DNA of 25,421 nucleotides from Paramacrobiotus richtersi (Eukaryota; Tardigrada; Eutardigrada; Parachela; Macrobiotidae). Numbering within the stretch: position 1 is the first letter of the stretch; every line of letters begins with the position of its first letter. Shown in pieces: positions 10,095 to 19,684 of the stretch. A program made the translations under genes and the position numbers. The DNA lies in the NCBI GenBank assembly GCA_034698045.1, contig JAQGAU010000635.1, positions 1 through 25,421 on the forward strand, read 5' to 3'. Under the pieces are notes generated by a model, which was not told where the DNA came from, searched no databases, and saw nothing but the letters and a program-made list of their open reading frames with translations.

Positions 10095-11000
10095 CTCTCG
10101 TGATGCACGCTCCGCCAGCATTATCAGCGCCAAAACCATCCAAATAAAAAAGCCATTCTTCAGCACAATTCCAGTAGCATAAACCGGATCGGCGAAGCTG
10201 TTGTAGGCCTGCATAATACCAGCAGCAGTCTGTGCAACGGCCAAGACCGCGGCAAACAGTACGGTGAAAATAGCTGCCCCCAGACAGTGCTCCAGCTCCC
10301 CATACAGTACCAGCATCTGCCGATGATTCTTACGCAAATGCCGCACAACATCTAGCACTTCGATGTCGGAAACCGCCGCCACGCCGTCCATCACGACTTG
10401 GAATCCCTGGTTCAAACGCTCGGTCGCCGCTCGAAAACATTGGAAAAGAGACATCGCTATGGCAAAATTCAGGTACAAGATAAAAGCACTCCCAATGGTC
10501 AGCAGGGCCATCATACACTCGTAAGTCAGGGCAGAGGTTTCAAAAAACGCATACTTTACTATCTTGGTGTTTCGGACGCTGGCTGCGATGGGTGCGGCAA
10601 AGGTCAACGACGAGGCGATCAGAATGGAAGCTGCTGGAACGTGGATCCCAACCAGAACACGATTCGGTATGCCACACTGAGGTAATTGCGCCGCGATGAA
10701 AGAACGCGGGCGAAACAAGCCGGTCAAGGTGCGATACACAGCCAACTGCCTTCCCCCGAAATAGGCGATCATAGCCACACTGCCCAGAGCGGTGGTGGAC
10801 ATGGTCTGTGTTTCCGTTACCATAACTGAGCACAGAACAGGATTATAATTAGAGCATTTGCTAACTGAGTCGGCCGCGTTGTTTCGCCCGTAGTCGATCC
10901 AGTCGATGAACACGAACAGTCCGATCACGCACACGATAAGGGCTTTAGCTAATCGACACACAGACTGAATTCCACAAATATTTCTTATTAATAGGCGCAT
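10095..11000 (-). CDS. Gustatory-receptor-like multi-pass membrane protein, last exon not found
   Basis: Exon of 302 codons from the ATG at 11000 (MRLLIRN; the codons before it lack an ATG) to ERASRE at 10095. There the frame meets GTACGA, in the same place and phase (0) as the GTGAGT donor in the paralogue at 3551. The two exons are 302 and 303 codons long. Shared landmarks are DWIDYGRNNAA after TM1, a Cys followed by NYNPVL, VMVTETQT in TM2, a long loop with VVRHLRKNHRQMLVLYGELE, and a penultimate helix with LKNGFFIWMVLALIMLAE. The family is probably chemoreceptor-like, at the plasma membrane. Without splicing the frame would end seven codons later (VRLRLG then stop at 10074), giving a protein that lacks the seventh helix. 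I could not identify the TM7/TY exon in 9400-10090, so the gene may be truncated or the exon diverged. Confidence 0.6.
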
Positions 11001-11125
11001 TTTTCTCAACCGTACTAATTACACACTACTATTCCGAGATTAACCGCTCTCACACATGCCGCAAACAGCAAGTGACAAACTCGTGCGCTCAACTGCCGGG
11101 ATACCTTTTACCCTCAAATGTGGAA

Positions 11126-11513
11126 ATGAGCACCAGTAAGTTCCGCATTGACAAGCCCATCTCACAAACTTGCGGGTCACGGATTAAATGGTATTCCGTG
11201 CATGGAATAAAGATGCCCAGTCCAGCAATGAGTGATCGAAGCTGCCCACTTAACAGCGGAGTTTTGGACCGTGCAGCGGTAAGGGAAGGAAACGTGACTG
11301 CACACCCTAGCTGTAAAGCAGTAAACCCTGTGCGCGCTTCCAGTCCAGATTCAGCACTATATTACAGGCGCTGCCATAGACGTGCAGTTAAACGCGAGTT
11401 TATAACAAAGCGTCGGACTGGCTTTGTTTCAAGCGGAAGTAGTAACTGATCTCTCGTTTGTCTCGTTACAGGCAAATCTGTGGATTGTGGCCACACTGGT
11501 GTTGCATAAGTAA
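11126..11513 (+). CDS. Candidate two-exon gene, unrecognised
   Basis: The frame is open from upstream through an ATG at 11126 (MSTSKFRIDKPISQ) to LDRAA, followed by a good donor GTAAGG (11279). A 193-nt intron would end at CTCGTTACAG (11471), and a short last exon (ANLWIVATLVLHK, stop at 11513) continues in phase 0. If unspliced, the same frame stays open to 11449. It diverges from the receptor-like gene starting at 11000. No family motif, and the composition is not strongly protein-like. Confidence 0.22.
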
Positions 11514-12618
11514 GCATCTACGCGCATCAGCCTAACAAATGTAAGTGGGCACACGTTGCAGCAAACCATACATTGTTGGTCTTATTACAAAAGGTCTGAT
11601 ACCAGACCCTAAAAGGGTCCAGTTGCTTATTAAGACACAGAAAACAAATTAATCATGCAGAATTACCCCATCTGCTCTTCAAAAAGGGCATCAAGATGAC
11701 AGACCGTATATTTCAAAAGGTCAAAATGCATTCGGCTGGTAATGTACCATGCGACAATGCCACAGACAGTGAACAGTTTTCTGTGCTAAAGAAGCAGAAC
11801 GTGAGCCAACAGCGGTGATTGTGGTACAAGAGAGGTAACAGTATTTACAGTCGCATAATGTCATATCCTCAGAAAAAGCTGATAACAAGATTAGTGTGTA
11901 TCCATTATGATCTACGACGAGGGATTTTGAATTTGCACTTGGACACTGTGTCTTCAGGTTGTGGACAGTAATTTCTGCAAATTTCGGGGCGTTGTTCATA
12001 TTTCGTTCAACCACCCTGTACACTTTCGGTCTGAATAGAATGTGTATAAAGTCTGCGCCAGCAGCGTGTATTGGTTTAGCCAAAACGCACGAAATAAGCA
12101 GTTCGACAAAGTGACCAAGTCCAAGTCACCGTAGCAACAACGCTTCCGGTGCCCCTCTTGAGGCACCGAGAGCGCAGATAAAAAAACCAAAAACGTCTGA
12201 TTCAAGAGGGCGTTTCGAGCTTTCAAATGCACCAATCAGATTTCAAATCGGATCAGTGGAAACTGAGTTAGGACTGAGCAAAGGCAAATTACCACAAAAT
12301 CAGGACAAACCGAGCAAAATGCATAATATGGATATAACAAGTTAATTAACAACATGCGATTGGTAACCTGTAGTAGGTTAAATGAAATAACTCATGCTAC
12401 ATGCACCCAATACATGTATCTAGCAGTTCAGCTCAGCTGCAGGATTGAACTGTCTGGAAACATGCAAGCAGTGACTCGCTGTTTAGCATTATAGCGTGCA
12501 ATCAATACAATCAATACGTCATAACGAGAGGCCCTGATTGGCCTTAAAGCAGCAGACTTTGGCATCGATACATGAATCTGAAGATGATATCTCTGATGCT
12601 CACCGGAATGCTTGTTGA
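11514..12618. other. No supported gene
   Basis: Overlapping - strand ORFs at 11721-12083 and 11996-12235 lie in different frames, show no motifs and have no visible splice support. A short inverted repeat (CCTCTTGA and TCAAGAGG, about 12155-12212) is present. Nothing else can be named. Confidence 0.35.
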
Positions 12619-13026
12619 CCAGACGAAACGCTCGTGGTCCGTCTGGCGGGTGCCGGTCCTGCGCGTTCTTCGTCGGGTGACATCCGTCAAATGTGGAGCG
12701 CGCCGGAGTTACAGTCCAAAAATGCAGAGCAGCACACTGATGGTTGTGCTGCCAGTCCGAATGATTGTTTGGATGCCTGCGTAAAATAAGGAACTGTCCA
12801 ATTTAGTGCGAACAAAATATTTATATTACCATGTTTGTACACACAGAAGATTCCATGCAACGGCATGGAATACGTTTCTGAACTTCTGTTTCTTGTTTCG
12901 CTGTCGACACGTTTTTCTGCGTCCCTATGATGAATGACAGCAATCTCTATATATCTTTCGTTGTAGACAATTTGCTCTGATCCGGTTTGCAGTAAAAACG
13001 AAATCAGTCGAAAGGAAAGACTGTAA
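12619..13026 (+). CDS. Candidate 3' exons of a Cys-containing protein
   Basis: A GC-rich open frame follows an in-frame TGA (12616-12618) and an acceptor-like TTGTTGACCAG, and encodes ETLVVRLAGAGPARSSSGD through to DGCAASPNDCLDAC. A GTAAAA donor-like site follows at 12781. A 186-nt intron ending CTTTCGTTGTAG (12966) leads in phase 0 to TICSDPVCSKNEISRKERL and a stop at 13024-13026. The join brings five cysteines together (CAASPNDCLDACTICSDPVC). Upstream of the TGA the same frame is also open and protein-like (IHESEDDISDAHRNAC), so the TGA may lie in an intron or mark a broken gene. A competing - strand ORF spans 12687-13082. No family recognised. Confidence 0.3.
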
Positions 13027-14149
13027 AATACGTACATACGGTACAGCATGGGTTTCAAGTTTTTTGCTCTTATACTGCACAAACCTTCAGCTTATTATCG
13101 TGCATGAGAACTTGAACCAGTACCTGAGGCTGGCGTTTTGCGTTTTGCAAAATGCTCATCTGAACTTCTACTCTGAATGCTCCACAACGGTTAATCTACC
13201 GGATTCTGGCCATCTTGAATGTTGGATTCTTGAACGCATCCGCTATCTTCGTTTCACACACAAAAATCCCTTCGAGAATAATAAAGATGAACGGCAAAGT
13301 GGCAGACTGAAGCAAACGCGTTCGTTCAATGCAGATACGGTATCTGAGATACCGGTCCAAAGCGGTAGGTTCACTGCAACGAGCAACAAATGCGATAACT
13401 GATGGATTTCTAAATCAGAACGATGGTAGCTCAAGTTACGGGTAAAGACTAAAGCTGCGGACTCTGAATCAGTGCATCGGCTGTGTTGTTTCTCATTTTC
13501 GATGATATGCTATCGTATTATTCGACTGAATACTGCAAGCTGTTCGAACACTGCGTTGCCGGGTAACATAAACTGAAACTATGCTTCTGACGAGAAGACA
13601 CTCATAACTTAACGTAAACAGCACCGCGGTCCGCAGTATACAAGGAATTAAAAAGAAGTACTTCCAGTATGCAGTCTAACTACGAAATTGTGTGCATTAC
13701 TCGATCATTACTCGATCAGTATATTTATGTACATACTCAAATCACAAGGTTTTGCCCGCACCATGCCTTTTATCAGAGGTCATCGCACAACCAGTAACCA
13801 GTTCTTCATAGGGCACATATACCACCTATGTACGTACCTGTATAATCACCGGCGTCTGTGAAACGAAGCATATTTCCTCCGCGTATTATCCGCTCAGTGT
13901 TTGCCCACAAAAGTGCAAAAAGTATTTGGGGTTTTTGATGTGCAGAATTGTTGATGTTAATTGTTATTCCTTGTTTGTTATTGTATTTTCTTTTTTTATA
14001 TAGTATGTACGCTGAGCTGTGTATGCTCATAATGCGCAGCTCATTTATCGAGCTTTAATCGGCAAATGTCCGGAAGTTAAGCAACCCTTGCATTGCTTCA
14101 CACCGAACTCTGAAGATATCGTAAAATTGTAGAGTGAGGCTATAGCCAC
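13027..14149. other. No supported gene
   Basis: A + ORF at 13064-13402 (112 codons, no motif, ATG absent at its 5' end) and - strand ORFs overlapping it do not rise above chance. A 12-bp direct repeat (ATTACTCGATC) lies near 13697-13720. A 5S-like word at about 14072 is discussed under rejected items. Confidence 0.35.
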
Positions 14150-14261
14150 CACCCATTTTCACCCACAAATGGCTATTGTCATCCATAAACACCCATAAAG
14201 CGTTATAGGCACCCATATTTGAATTAGAAAACATGCACCCATGAACGCTAAAGCCACCCAT
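14150..14261. repeat. Degenerate CACCCAT array
   Basis: Seven copies of CACCCAT or a one-base variant (several followed by AAA) occur in 112 bases with irregular spacing of about 10-25 bases. The array is preceded by GAGGCTATAGCC, which shares GAGGCTATA with the left end of the foldback element at 14821. It could be a decayed relative of that element's subrepeat arm. It produces a spurious - strand ORF rich in Met-Gly. Confidence 0.5.
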
Positions 14262-14820
14262 AAAGAATAAAAATTAATAAAACCGATAAAATGCCATAAT
14301 ATTCCTACACAGCAATCAAGGGAAGTACTAGGTACCTCCTCAGATATCTACTGTTTCTTTTATTTAAGCATGTGATTTTTTATTACGTTCATCTTCGAGA
14401 AACTGTAATATAAACGGCAACATGTGAGGTTCCAAAGTAGAAAATGACGGAATAAATATTGCGTATCAACAACAACAATCCGCCAGTATCACTGAGTAAA
14501 TATTACGTTGTAACATGTACAAATATTATGTTTATATTATAGATATGTTCGAGCTGTGTGATACCTAGTTTATAGTTTTCCAGTGGTTTCTAGTTCCAAA
14601 CTGATCTGCTGTTGATTACGTGTAAGTACTGACTAATGAGCTTTATCGCATAAAGATAACGTGTACGTATGTAAGTTTGTAAACCGAAACCAACATGACT
14701 GCCTTTGTTTATTTTACTACATAAATTGTCGAAAGGCTTCATCCATAAAAGTTACGGCAGATGACCGGTTTTATTGACACTCTATGCAAGTTATTCCACC
14801 TCATACCTACAAAAATTGAG

Positions 14821-15118
14821 GCTATATATGTACCTCATAACTCATAATTGCTGGTCATAACTCATAACTCATAAGTCATAACTCATAAGTCGGACTCATA
14901 ACTCATAATTCGCGCACATAACTCATAAACGATGGTCACCACTCACCAGCGGTCACTGCTCAATGGTTCCAGCAGAAAACACTCTGCCAGTCACCCCTGG
15001 CCATAATTATTAACCAACGCAGCGGTGGTTTTTGGTGCTTACTTGTCGCTTCCTGGTGCCCCTCACTGCTATCTACCCCTAGTTACCCTTAACACAACGC
15101 CTTCTGATACGACGCGAT
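14821..15118 (+). repeat. Left inverted arm with ACTCATAA subrepeats
   Basis: Roughly 300 bases matching the right arm in inverse orientation. Positions 14833-14930 hold about ten ACTCATAA/TCATAA words. The homology ends near GATACGACGC (15107-15115). Confidence 0.8.
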
Positions 15119-15399
15119 GGCATGATGCGACAAACCCCCACTTGAGGTATACTGTGAGTGTTTTAACATTCGTGAGCGAAGAATTATGACAACATTTTAT
15201 TATATATTAGAAAAATTTCCAGTATAATTTTATGAATTATTTACATAATAATGTCCCTGACGAAAGACATCCTTCCGATATGTATACATTTGATCTCGAC
15301 TTAGTAGTGTAAAAACTAAAAAGTACTATAAATATATTGTTAACGGACCTGGATTTCCGTAGGGGTTGCTGCTCAGTCGCCATAATACTACTTAACTAA

Positions 15400-15698
15400 A
15401 ATAGCGTCGTATCAAAAAGCATTATGTTATGTTGAGTTACTATGGGTAGATAGCAATGAGGGGCACCACTACCAGGATGCGACGAGTGAGCACCAAAAAC
15501 CACCGCTGCATTGGCTAATAATTATGGCCAGTGGTGACTGGCCGAATATTTGTCATTGAAACCATTGAGCAGTGACCGCAACTGACCGCTGATGAGTGGT
15601 GACAATCGTTTATGAGTTATGAGCGCGAGTTATGAGTTATGAGTGCGAATTATGAGTTATGACCAGCAATTATGAGTTATGAGGTACATATATAGCCC
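15400..15698 (-). repeat. Right inverted arm with TTATGAGT subrepeats
   Basis: Inverse complement of the left arm. Subrepeats lie at about 15609-15684. Relative to the left arm it has an extra AGTGG-containing insertion and one fewer tandem block, so the two arms have diverged independently. Confidence 0.8.
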
Positions 15699-15707
15699 AA
15701 AATTGAG

Positions 15708-16415
15708 GCATATTCGGCCATTAAGTGGAGAAAACAGTACTTTTCAAAGCATCTGCGACACACGACACAGCGACACATAATACAATGAATAATGAAATAT
15801 AAACCAGGTTTGCTCGCTTCATAAACTATAGCTAGTTAACTGGCAATGAAATGGACGTGTTATTCCTGCGTCGGTTCATACTTCGGTTAGGACCGGAGTA
15901 CAGTTGGTTGGACCTATGGTTTTGCAGGCAACAGATGCAAACAAATAATACCTTCGTACAGACGGTATTTGACACGCTAGCACCGACTGCATTTACTGGA
16001 AGTACAAATTCAGTTTTAAAATACTACTATACTAACAGTCGGCCTAGCTGCGGAATACATACGTGGAATTTTGTGATGTGCCGCTGCTGAACGAAAGCGC
16101 TTTGCTGTTTACATTAACGTAATGGTTTGTGACAAACTTTATAATGTTTGCCACTCATAACAGCAGAGCCACAAGCCTCTCGACATATTTTTCTTTACTA
16201 TTTAGCACAGAAATCTCCAAATCAGCCCAATCGACGGCATATCAGTATGGGAGGTCCACGTGTAATTACTTTTAGGAATGGAACCTCATTTTTGGTTCGA
16301 CAGACACGAATCAGACAAAAGACAGAGACAAGTAGAGTGAAACAGAACGAGAAAAGTTCCTCTCCAGGAAACTATCGACAGGTCGCAAGCGCACAAGCCG
16401 AATGCAGGTAACGCA
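15708..16415. other. No supported gene
   Basis: A + ORF of 79 codons with an ATG (15851-16090, starting MDVLFLRRFILRLG) and another at 16148-16411 are open but motif-free. The second overlaps the probable 3' UTR of the isomerase gene on the other strand. I do not call either. Confidence 0.35.
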
Positions 16416-18434
16416 TTACAGTTCCTCATGCTGATGATCGTCTTCATCCTCGTTAGGCATCTTTCCATCTTTCCCATCCCACTCTTCATTCTTCCTGATC
16501 TTCGGTAAATCGCCTTTAATCGGAGCAGTCGACTCACCTCCCATATACAACGCTTCCAAGAACTTATCAATCCCCGCAAACGAGAACGCCCCCCGAAGTG
16601 AAGCATATCTTGTCTTCTTGGTGCTAACCGCCGCCATCGCGGGGTATCCCGCTCCTCCAATATCTAGAACGGCTTCCAGATTCTGTTGAGCACCGGCTTC
16701 CACCCATAACCATCCCCACTGTGTCTTCTTATACTTATCGCCTAATTTCTTCAGAATCTTCAGGTAATCGTTCCGACACGCAGCATTACAGTCGAGGATA
16801 TGCGGAAGGAAGGAGATAACGCACAGCTGCACACTGGTGCATGCTTCATCGAAGATTGATTGGTCCGTGAGTTGGGAGATGTTCGGTGCGGGAATAGCCT
16901 GGGATAGTTCACTGCTGATCCACTTTCCGATGGCTGGTTCCGTTAGATCGGTTAGTTCATAGGTCAGGACGTCGCTGGGTTCTTTGGAACCGGGTGGGAA
17001 AAGTTTGAGTGTCGGGAAGTTGCCGATGGAGTAGATTTTCGAAATGACTTCCTCCGCGTCGCAGTCGTAGGATCCAACGCTAACTTGACCTTTGAGATTG
17101 CCGGCGATCTTTTCGTATGTGGAAGCGAACTTTTGGCAGTGTTTGCACCAGGGCACGTAGAACTCCACGAGCCAGGGCTCTTCGCTTTGGATGACTGTGT
17201 CGTTGAAGTTCTCGTCGGTTAGAATGACAACTGCCGATTCAGTTGGTTTCGACTCTTCCGTTGCCGATGTTGATTCAGTTGGTTTCGGTTCTTCTGTCGC
17301 AGGTATCGATTCTGTGTCGTCTTTCTTTGGTTGTTCTGTTTCTTCTGAAGATTCATTCGGTTTTTTGACTTCTTGTTCAGCTTTCTTTGGTGAAACATCC
17401 TCTTGAGACTGCTGATCCGTTAATGATTCTTTGGGTGCTTTATCTTTAGCAGGTTGTTGCGAATCATCGGTGACCTTTTCATCAGCAGCTGGCTCTTTGC
17501 TGGAACTTTCAGTATCCTTTAGTTTTTCAGTCGATTTTGTTTCTCCCTGTTTTGCGGGTCCCTTTTCCGTTCCTTTGGTTGATTTCTCGGTTTCTTTGGT
17601 ATCTTGCAGAGACTCAGTCTCTTTCTTCTTTACAGTCCCTTTCCTTGATTCGGTGTTCGGGCTTCCGGGCTCTTTACTATCTTCAGAACTTTCAGTTTTT
17701 TTATCCTTGGCAGGCTCTTTCTTGGAGTCATCGCTCAAGCTTTCTGAACCGGTAGCTCTTTCTGAATCCTTAATTTCTTTAGAAAGTTCACTATCTTCTT
17801 CATCGGTAGGTTCATTCGAACCTTTAGCAGTTTCAGCATCCTTCGTTCCTTCAGAAGGTTCACTATCTTTCTTCTCGGCTGGTTCCTTCTTCTTTGTAGC
17901 TTTCAGCTTCTCCGTCTCTACCTTAACCTTCGTCAAATCGTCTGCATCTTTAGTCGCTTTATCGGACTCAATATCCATCACAACTTTTGGTTCCTTCTTT
18001 TTCTTCTTCTTCTCCTTTCCCTCCATTAGCTCATTCAACGCATCCAACGCGGCCACTTTCAGTGCCTCCGCAGTGCGCATACTCTGGTACTCAGTCGGAG
18101 CTGTCTTATCCAGTCCGTAGATCTTAATCGTCGGGTATCCAGTGATGCTGAGCTGCTCGGCCAGATTGCGCTCGTTATCGCAGTTGACGGCTCCGAAGTT
18201 GACAGTGCCTTTCAGCTCAGCGGCCGCCTTGCTGTACTCGGGAGCGAGCTTCTGGCAGTGGGCGCACCATGGAGCGAAGAACTCAACCAGCCAGACTTCC
18301 TTGCTTTTTAACACTTTGTCTTTAAAGTTGGCGTTGGTGAGGTTGATGACATCGGATTTGTCGTCATAAAGAGCAGCTGAAAAGGGAGCAAAGCAGGACA
18401 AAGCGACAAAGGTTACATAACTTGAGCGTTCCAT
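16416..18434 (-). CDS. PDIA6/P5-type protein disulfide isomerase with large charged insert
   Basis: Uninterrupted 672-residue ORF; the ATG sits in good context (AAAACATGG). Residues 1 to about 22 are a signal peptide. Thioredoxin domain 1 (about 26-137) carries WCAHC with its cysteines at 57 and 60, and a cis-Pro in GYPTIK. Residues about 140-400 are a low-complexity Lys/Glu/Ser/Thr insert. Thioredoxin domain 2 (about 401-510) carries WCKHC at 430-433 and NFPTLK. The C-terminal region matches the PDIA6 b-like domain (LCVISFLPHILD, YKKTQWGWLWVEAGAQ, GGAGYPAMAAVS) and ends HEEL, a KDEL-type ER-retention signal. The family forms and isomerises disulfides in the ER lumen. Typical members are about 440 residues with CGHC in both sites. 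Here the second active-site residue is Ala in one and Lys in the other, which would be expected to alter redox potential. The lack of introns is notable. Confidence 0.93.
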   Translation of the reverse strand: MERSSYVTFVALSCFAPFSAALYDDKSDVINLTNANFKDKVLKSKEVWLVEFFAPWCAHCQKLAPEYSKAAAELKGTVNFGAVNCDNERNLAEQLSITGYPTIKIYGLDKTAPTEYQSMRTAEALKVAALDALNELMEGKEKKKKKKEPKVVMDIESDKATKDADDLTKVKVETEKLKATKKKEPAEKKDSEPSEGTKDAETAKGSNEPTDEEDSELSKEIKDSERATGSESLSDDSKKEPAKDKKTESSEDSKEPGSPNTESRKGTVKKKETESLQDTKETEKSTKGTEKGPAKQGETKSTEKLKDTESSSKEPAADEKVTDDSQQPAKDKAPKESLTDQQSQEDVSPKKAEQEVKKPNESSEETEQPKKDDTESIPATEEPKPTESTSATEESKPTESAVVILTDENFNDTVIQSEEPWLVEFYVPWCKHCQKFASTYEKIAGNLKGQVSVGSYDCDAEEVISKIYSIGNFPTLKLFPPGSKEPSDVLTYELTDLTEPAIGKWISSELSQAIPAPNISQLTDQSIFDEACTSVQLCVISFLPHILDCNAACRNDYLKILKKLGDKYKKTQWGWLWVEAGAQQNLEAVLDIGGAGYPAMAAVSTKKTRYASLRGAFSFAGIDKFLEALYMGGESTAPIKGDLPKIRKNEEWDGKDGKMPNEDEDDHQHEEL
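17236..17307 (-). repeat. 36-bp tandem repeat, two copies, in isomerase insert
   Basis: Two imperfect 36-bp units (starting 17236 and 17272) encode the 12-residue blocks TSATEESKPTES and IPATEEPKPTES, with a partial third. This shows the insert grew at least partly by in-frame duplication. Confidence 0.7.
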
Positions 18435-18691
18435 GTTTTACGCAGAATAAACCATCGGTCAAACGTTCAACGATTGGGCGAAAACGAAAAGCAGCTGCGT
18501 GGTTGATAGATTAAATCAATAACCAGGTAACCTGAAATTAAATGTTTATGGTCGTCTTTTAACGGCTACACACACTTGGTTACATGGGTTTCGGGAAAAT
18601 GTTGACGCTGCAGTCGAGAACTTATTCGACGACGACAAGCGAAGCTGCAGCGTAAATTGCTTAGCAACAAAACACACACTGGATCGAACGA

Positions 18692-19684
18692 TCAAACACT
18701 GAGAGTTTTATCTAAATAAACAGTCGTATCCGATGAATACGCATCCTCGCTGAAGATCAGGTTAACATACCGTTCATGCATGAACGCAACATCGTTTTTC
18801 AGCAAATGTAATTTTGTGTCAAGAATCGCAATATCAGACTGCAGCAGTTCTTTCTCACAACTAACGGGTTCATATCGCAGATTCCTAATCTGCCAGACAA
18901 GTTTCTGTAGGAACTTCCTCTTGTCACCTGCATCTTTCCGCGAGAGATCCGCTTTGATCAACTGCATCTGCTTGTTAACATTCTCAATCTCGACGCCGTG
19001 CAGTTCCGCAAAACCTTCCTCATTCATTCGCTGGTGTTCCATTAGAATCTGACACTTTTTCTGATCTCTAGGAAATTGGCACTTTGAGTATTTCTTCAGT
19101 CTTTCAGTTTCGTTTGATATGTTTGCTATGTAAAGGTCCAACTGGTTTAAGACATCATTCTGCCGTTGGGAAATCTCATCCAGTGTGCGATAACACTCCT
19201 CCGCGCTTCTCCGCGCTTCACTCAACACGTGACGAATCTCCACTCTCCGTTTGGCGCACACGCCAAGAATGTCTTCCGCATTGCTGACCTTTTCCATTAA
19301 ATCCTTTGCTGCGTTAGCTCGTCGCTCATACAACTCCTTCGCGATTAAAGTCTGCTGGAACACCGTCTCTTTCTCCCATTGCTCGTGATTTGTCAAGTAC
19401 AGCTTGGTGAGATGCAATCGGAGTTCCTCGTTGACCTGCTCATTCTGGTCTTTGGTCATCTGGATCGGTTTGATGGCGGAAATGTCCAGGCCATGTTCGC
19501 GAGCGAGTATGGATATTTCGGAGTCGTCTGGAGGAGATTTTGCGGGAGGTGATGGGATGCTGCAGTGGGAGCATTTCCAGGCTTTGACGACTGCATGGAG
19601 GCGGTCTAAACGGTCGAGGGAGTCTTTGTGGAGCTGCTCAAGGCGCTGAGAGGAAACGTCTGGTGTTGGTTTGTAGTCCGCCAT
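18692..19684 (-). CDS. Coiled-coil protein, 330 aa
   Basis: Single open frame. I take the ATG at 19684 (MADYKPTPDVSSQRL); the frame is open about 22 codons further up, to a stop, but without an ATG. Most of the protein is charged and helical, with long heptad-like stretches (EQLHKDSLDRLDRLHAVV, HEQWEKETVFQQTLIAKELY, EENVNKQM-like region near residue 260). It has a CxxC near residues 38-41 (WKCSHC), no signal peptide and no membrane span. It is probably a cytosolic or cytoskeletal structural protein, but I do not recognise the family. It lies 258 bases upstream of the isomerase start, on the same strand, as a separate transcription unit. Confidence 0.8.
   Translation of the reverse strand: MADYKPTPDVSSQRLEQLHKDSLDRLDRLHAVVKAWKCSHCSIPSPPAKSPPDDSEISILAREHGLDISAIKPIQMTKDQNEQVNEELRLHLTKLYLTNHEQWEKETVFQQTLIAKELYERRANAAKDLMEKVSNAEDILGVCAKRRVEIRHVLSEARRSAEECYRTLDEISQRQNDVLNQLDLYIANISNETERLKKYSKCQFPRDQKKCQILMEHQRMNEEGFAELHGVEIENVNKQMQLIKADLSRKDAGDKRKFLQKLVWQIRNLRYEPVSCEKELLQSDIAILDTKLHLLKNDVAFMHERYVNLIFSEDAYSSDTTVYLDKTLSV

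Larger units (their letters stand above)
14821..15698. mobile_element. Non-autonomous foldback/Mutator-like element, 878 bp
   Basis: The left arm (14821 to about 15118) is the inverse complement of the right arm (about 15400-15698), with scattered mismatches and small indels. The ends are GCTATATATGTACCTC on the left and its complement on the right, with two extra bases at the right tip. The outer 110 bases of each arm are built from tandem CTCATAACTCATAA-type subrepeats; the inner part is unique sequence (for example GCAGCGGTGGTTTTTGGTGC). A central loop of about 280 bases, AT-rich and without an open frame, separates the arms. Long arms with internal subrepeats plus a 9-bp duplication match the Foldback type. 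Length differences between the subrepeat blocks of the two arms suggest slippage since insertion. Confidence 0.85.
14812..15707. repeat. 9-bp target site duplication AAAATTGAG flanking foldback element
   Basis: AAAATTGAG occurs at 14812-14820 and again at 15699-15707, directly abutting the two ends of the inverted repeat. A perfect 9-bp direct repeat is what Mutator-like and Drosophila Foldback insertions leave. Confidence 0.75.

Noticed and set aside
12687..13082. 131-codon - strand ORF
   Set aside because: No motif and no supporting signals; it overlaps + exons that join in phase with a Cys-rich product. Kept as a competing possibility only.
14072..14086. GAAGTTAAGCAAC, identical to the core of 5S rRNA
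   Set aside because: Only about 13 bases match, and the flanks do not form a 5S gene or its promoter boxes; probably chance, at most a tiny 5S-derived remnant.
17431..18120. 229-codon + strand ORF rich in Ser, Leu and Phe
   Set aside because: It is the antisense of the Lys/Glu/Ser-rich insert of the isomerase; such codon composition leaves the opposite strand free of stops.
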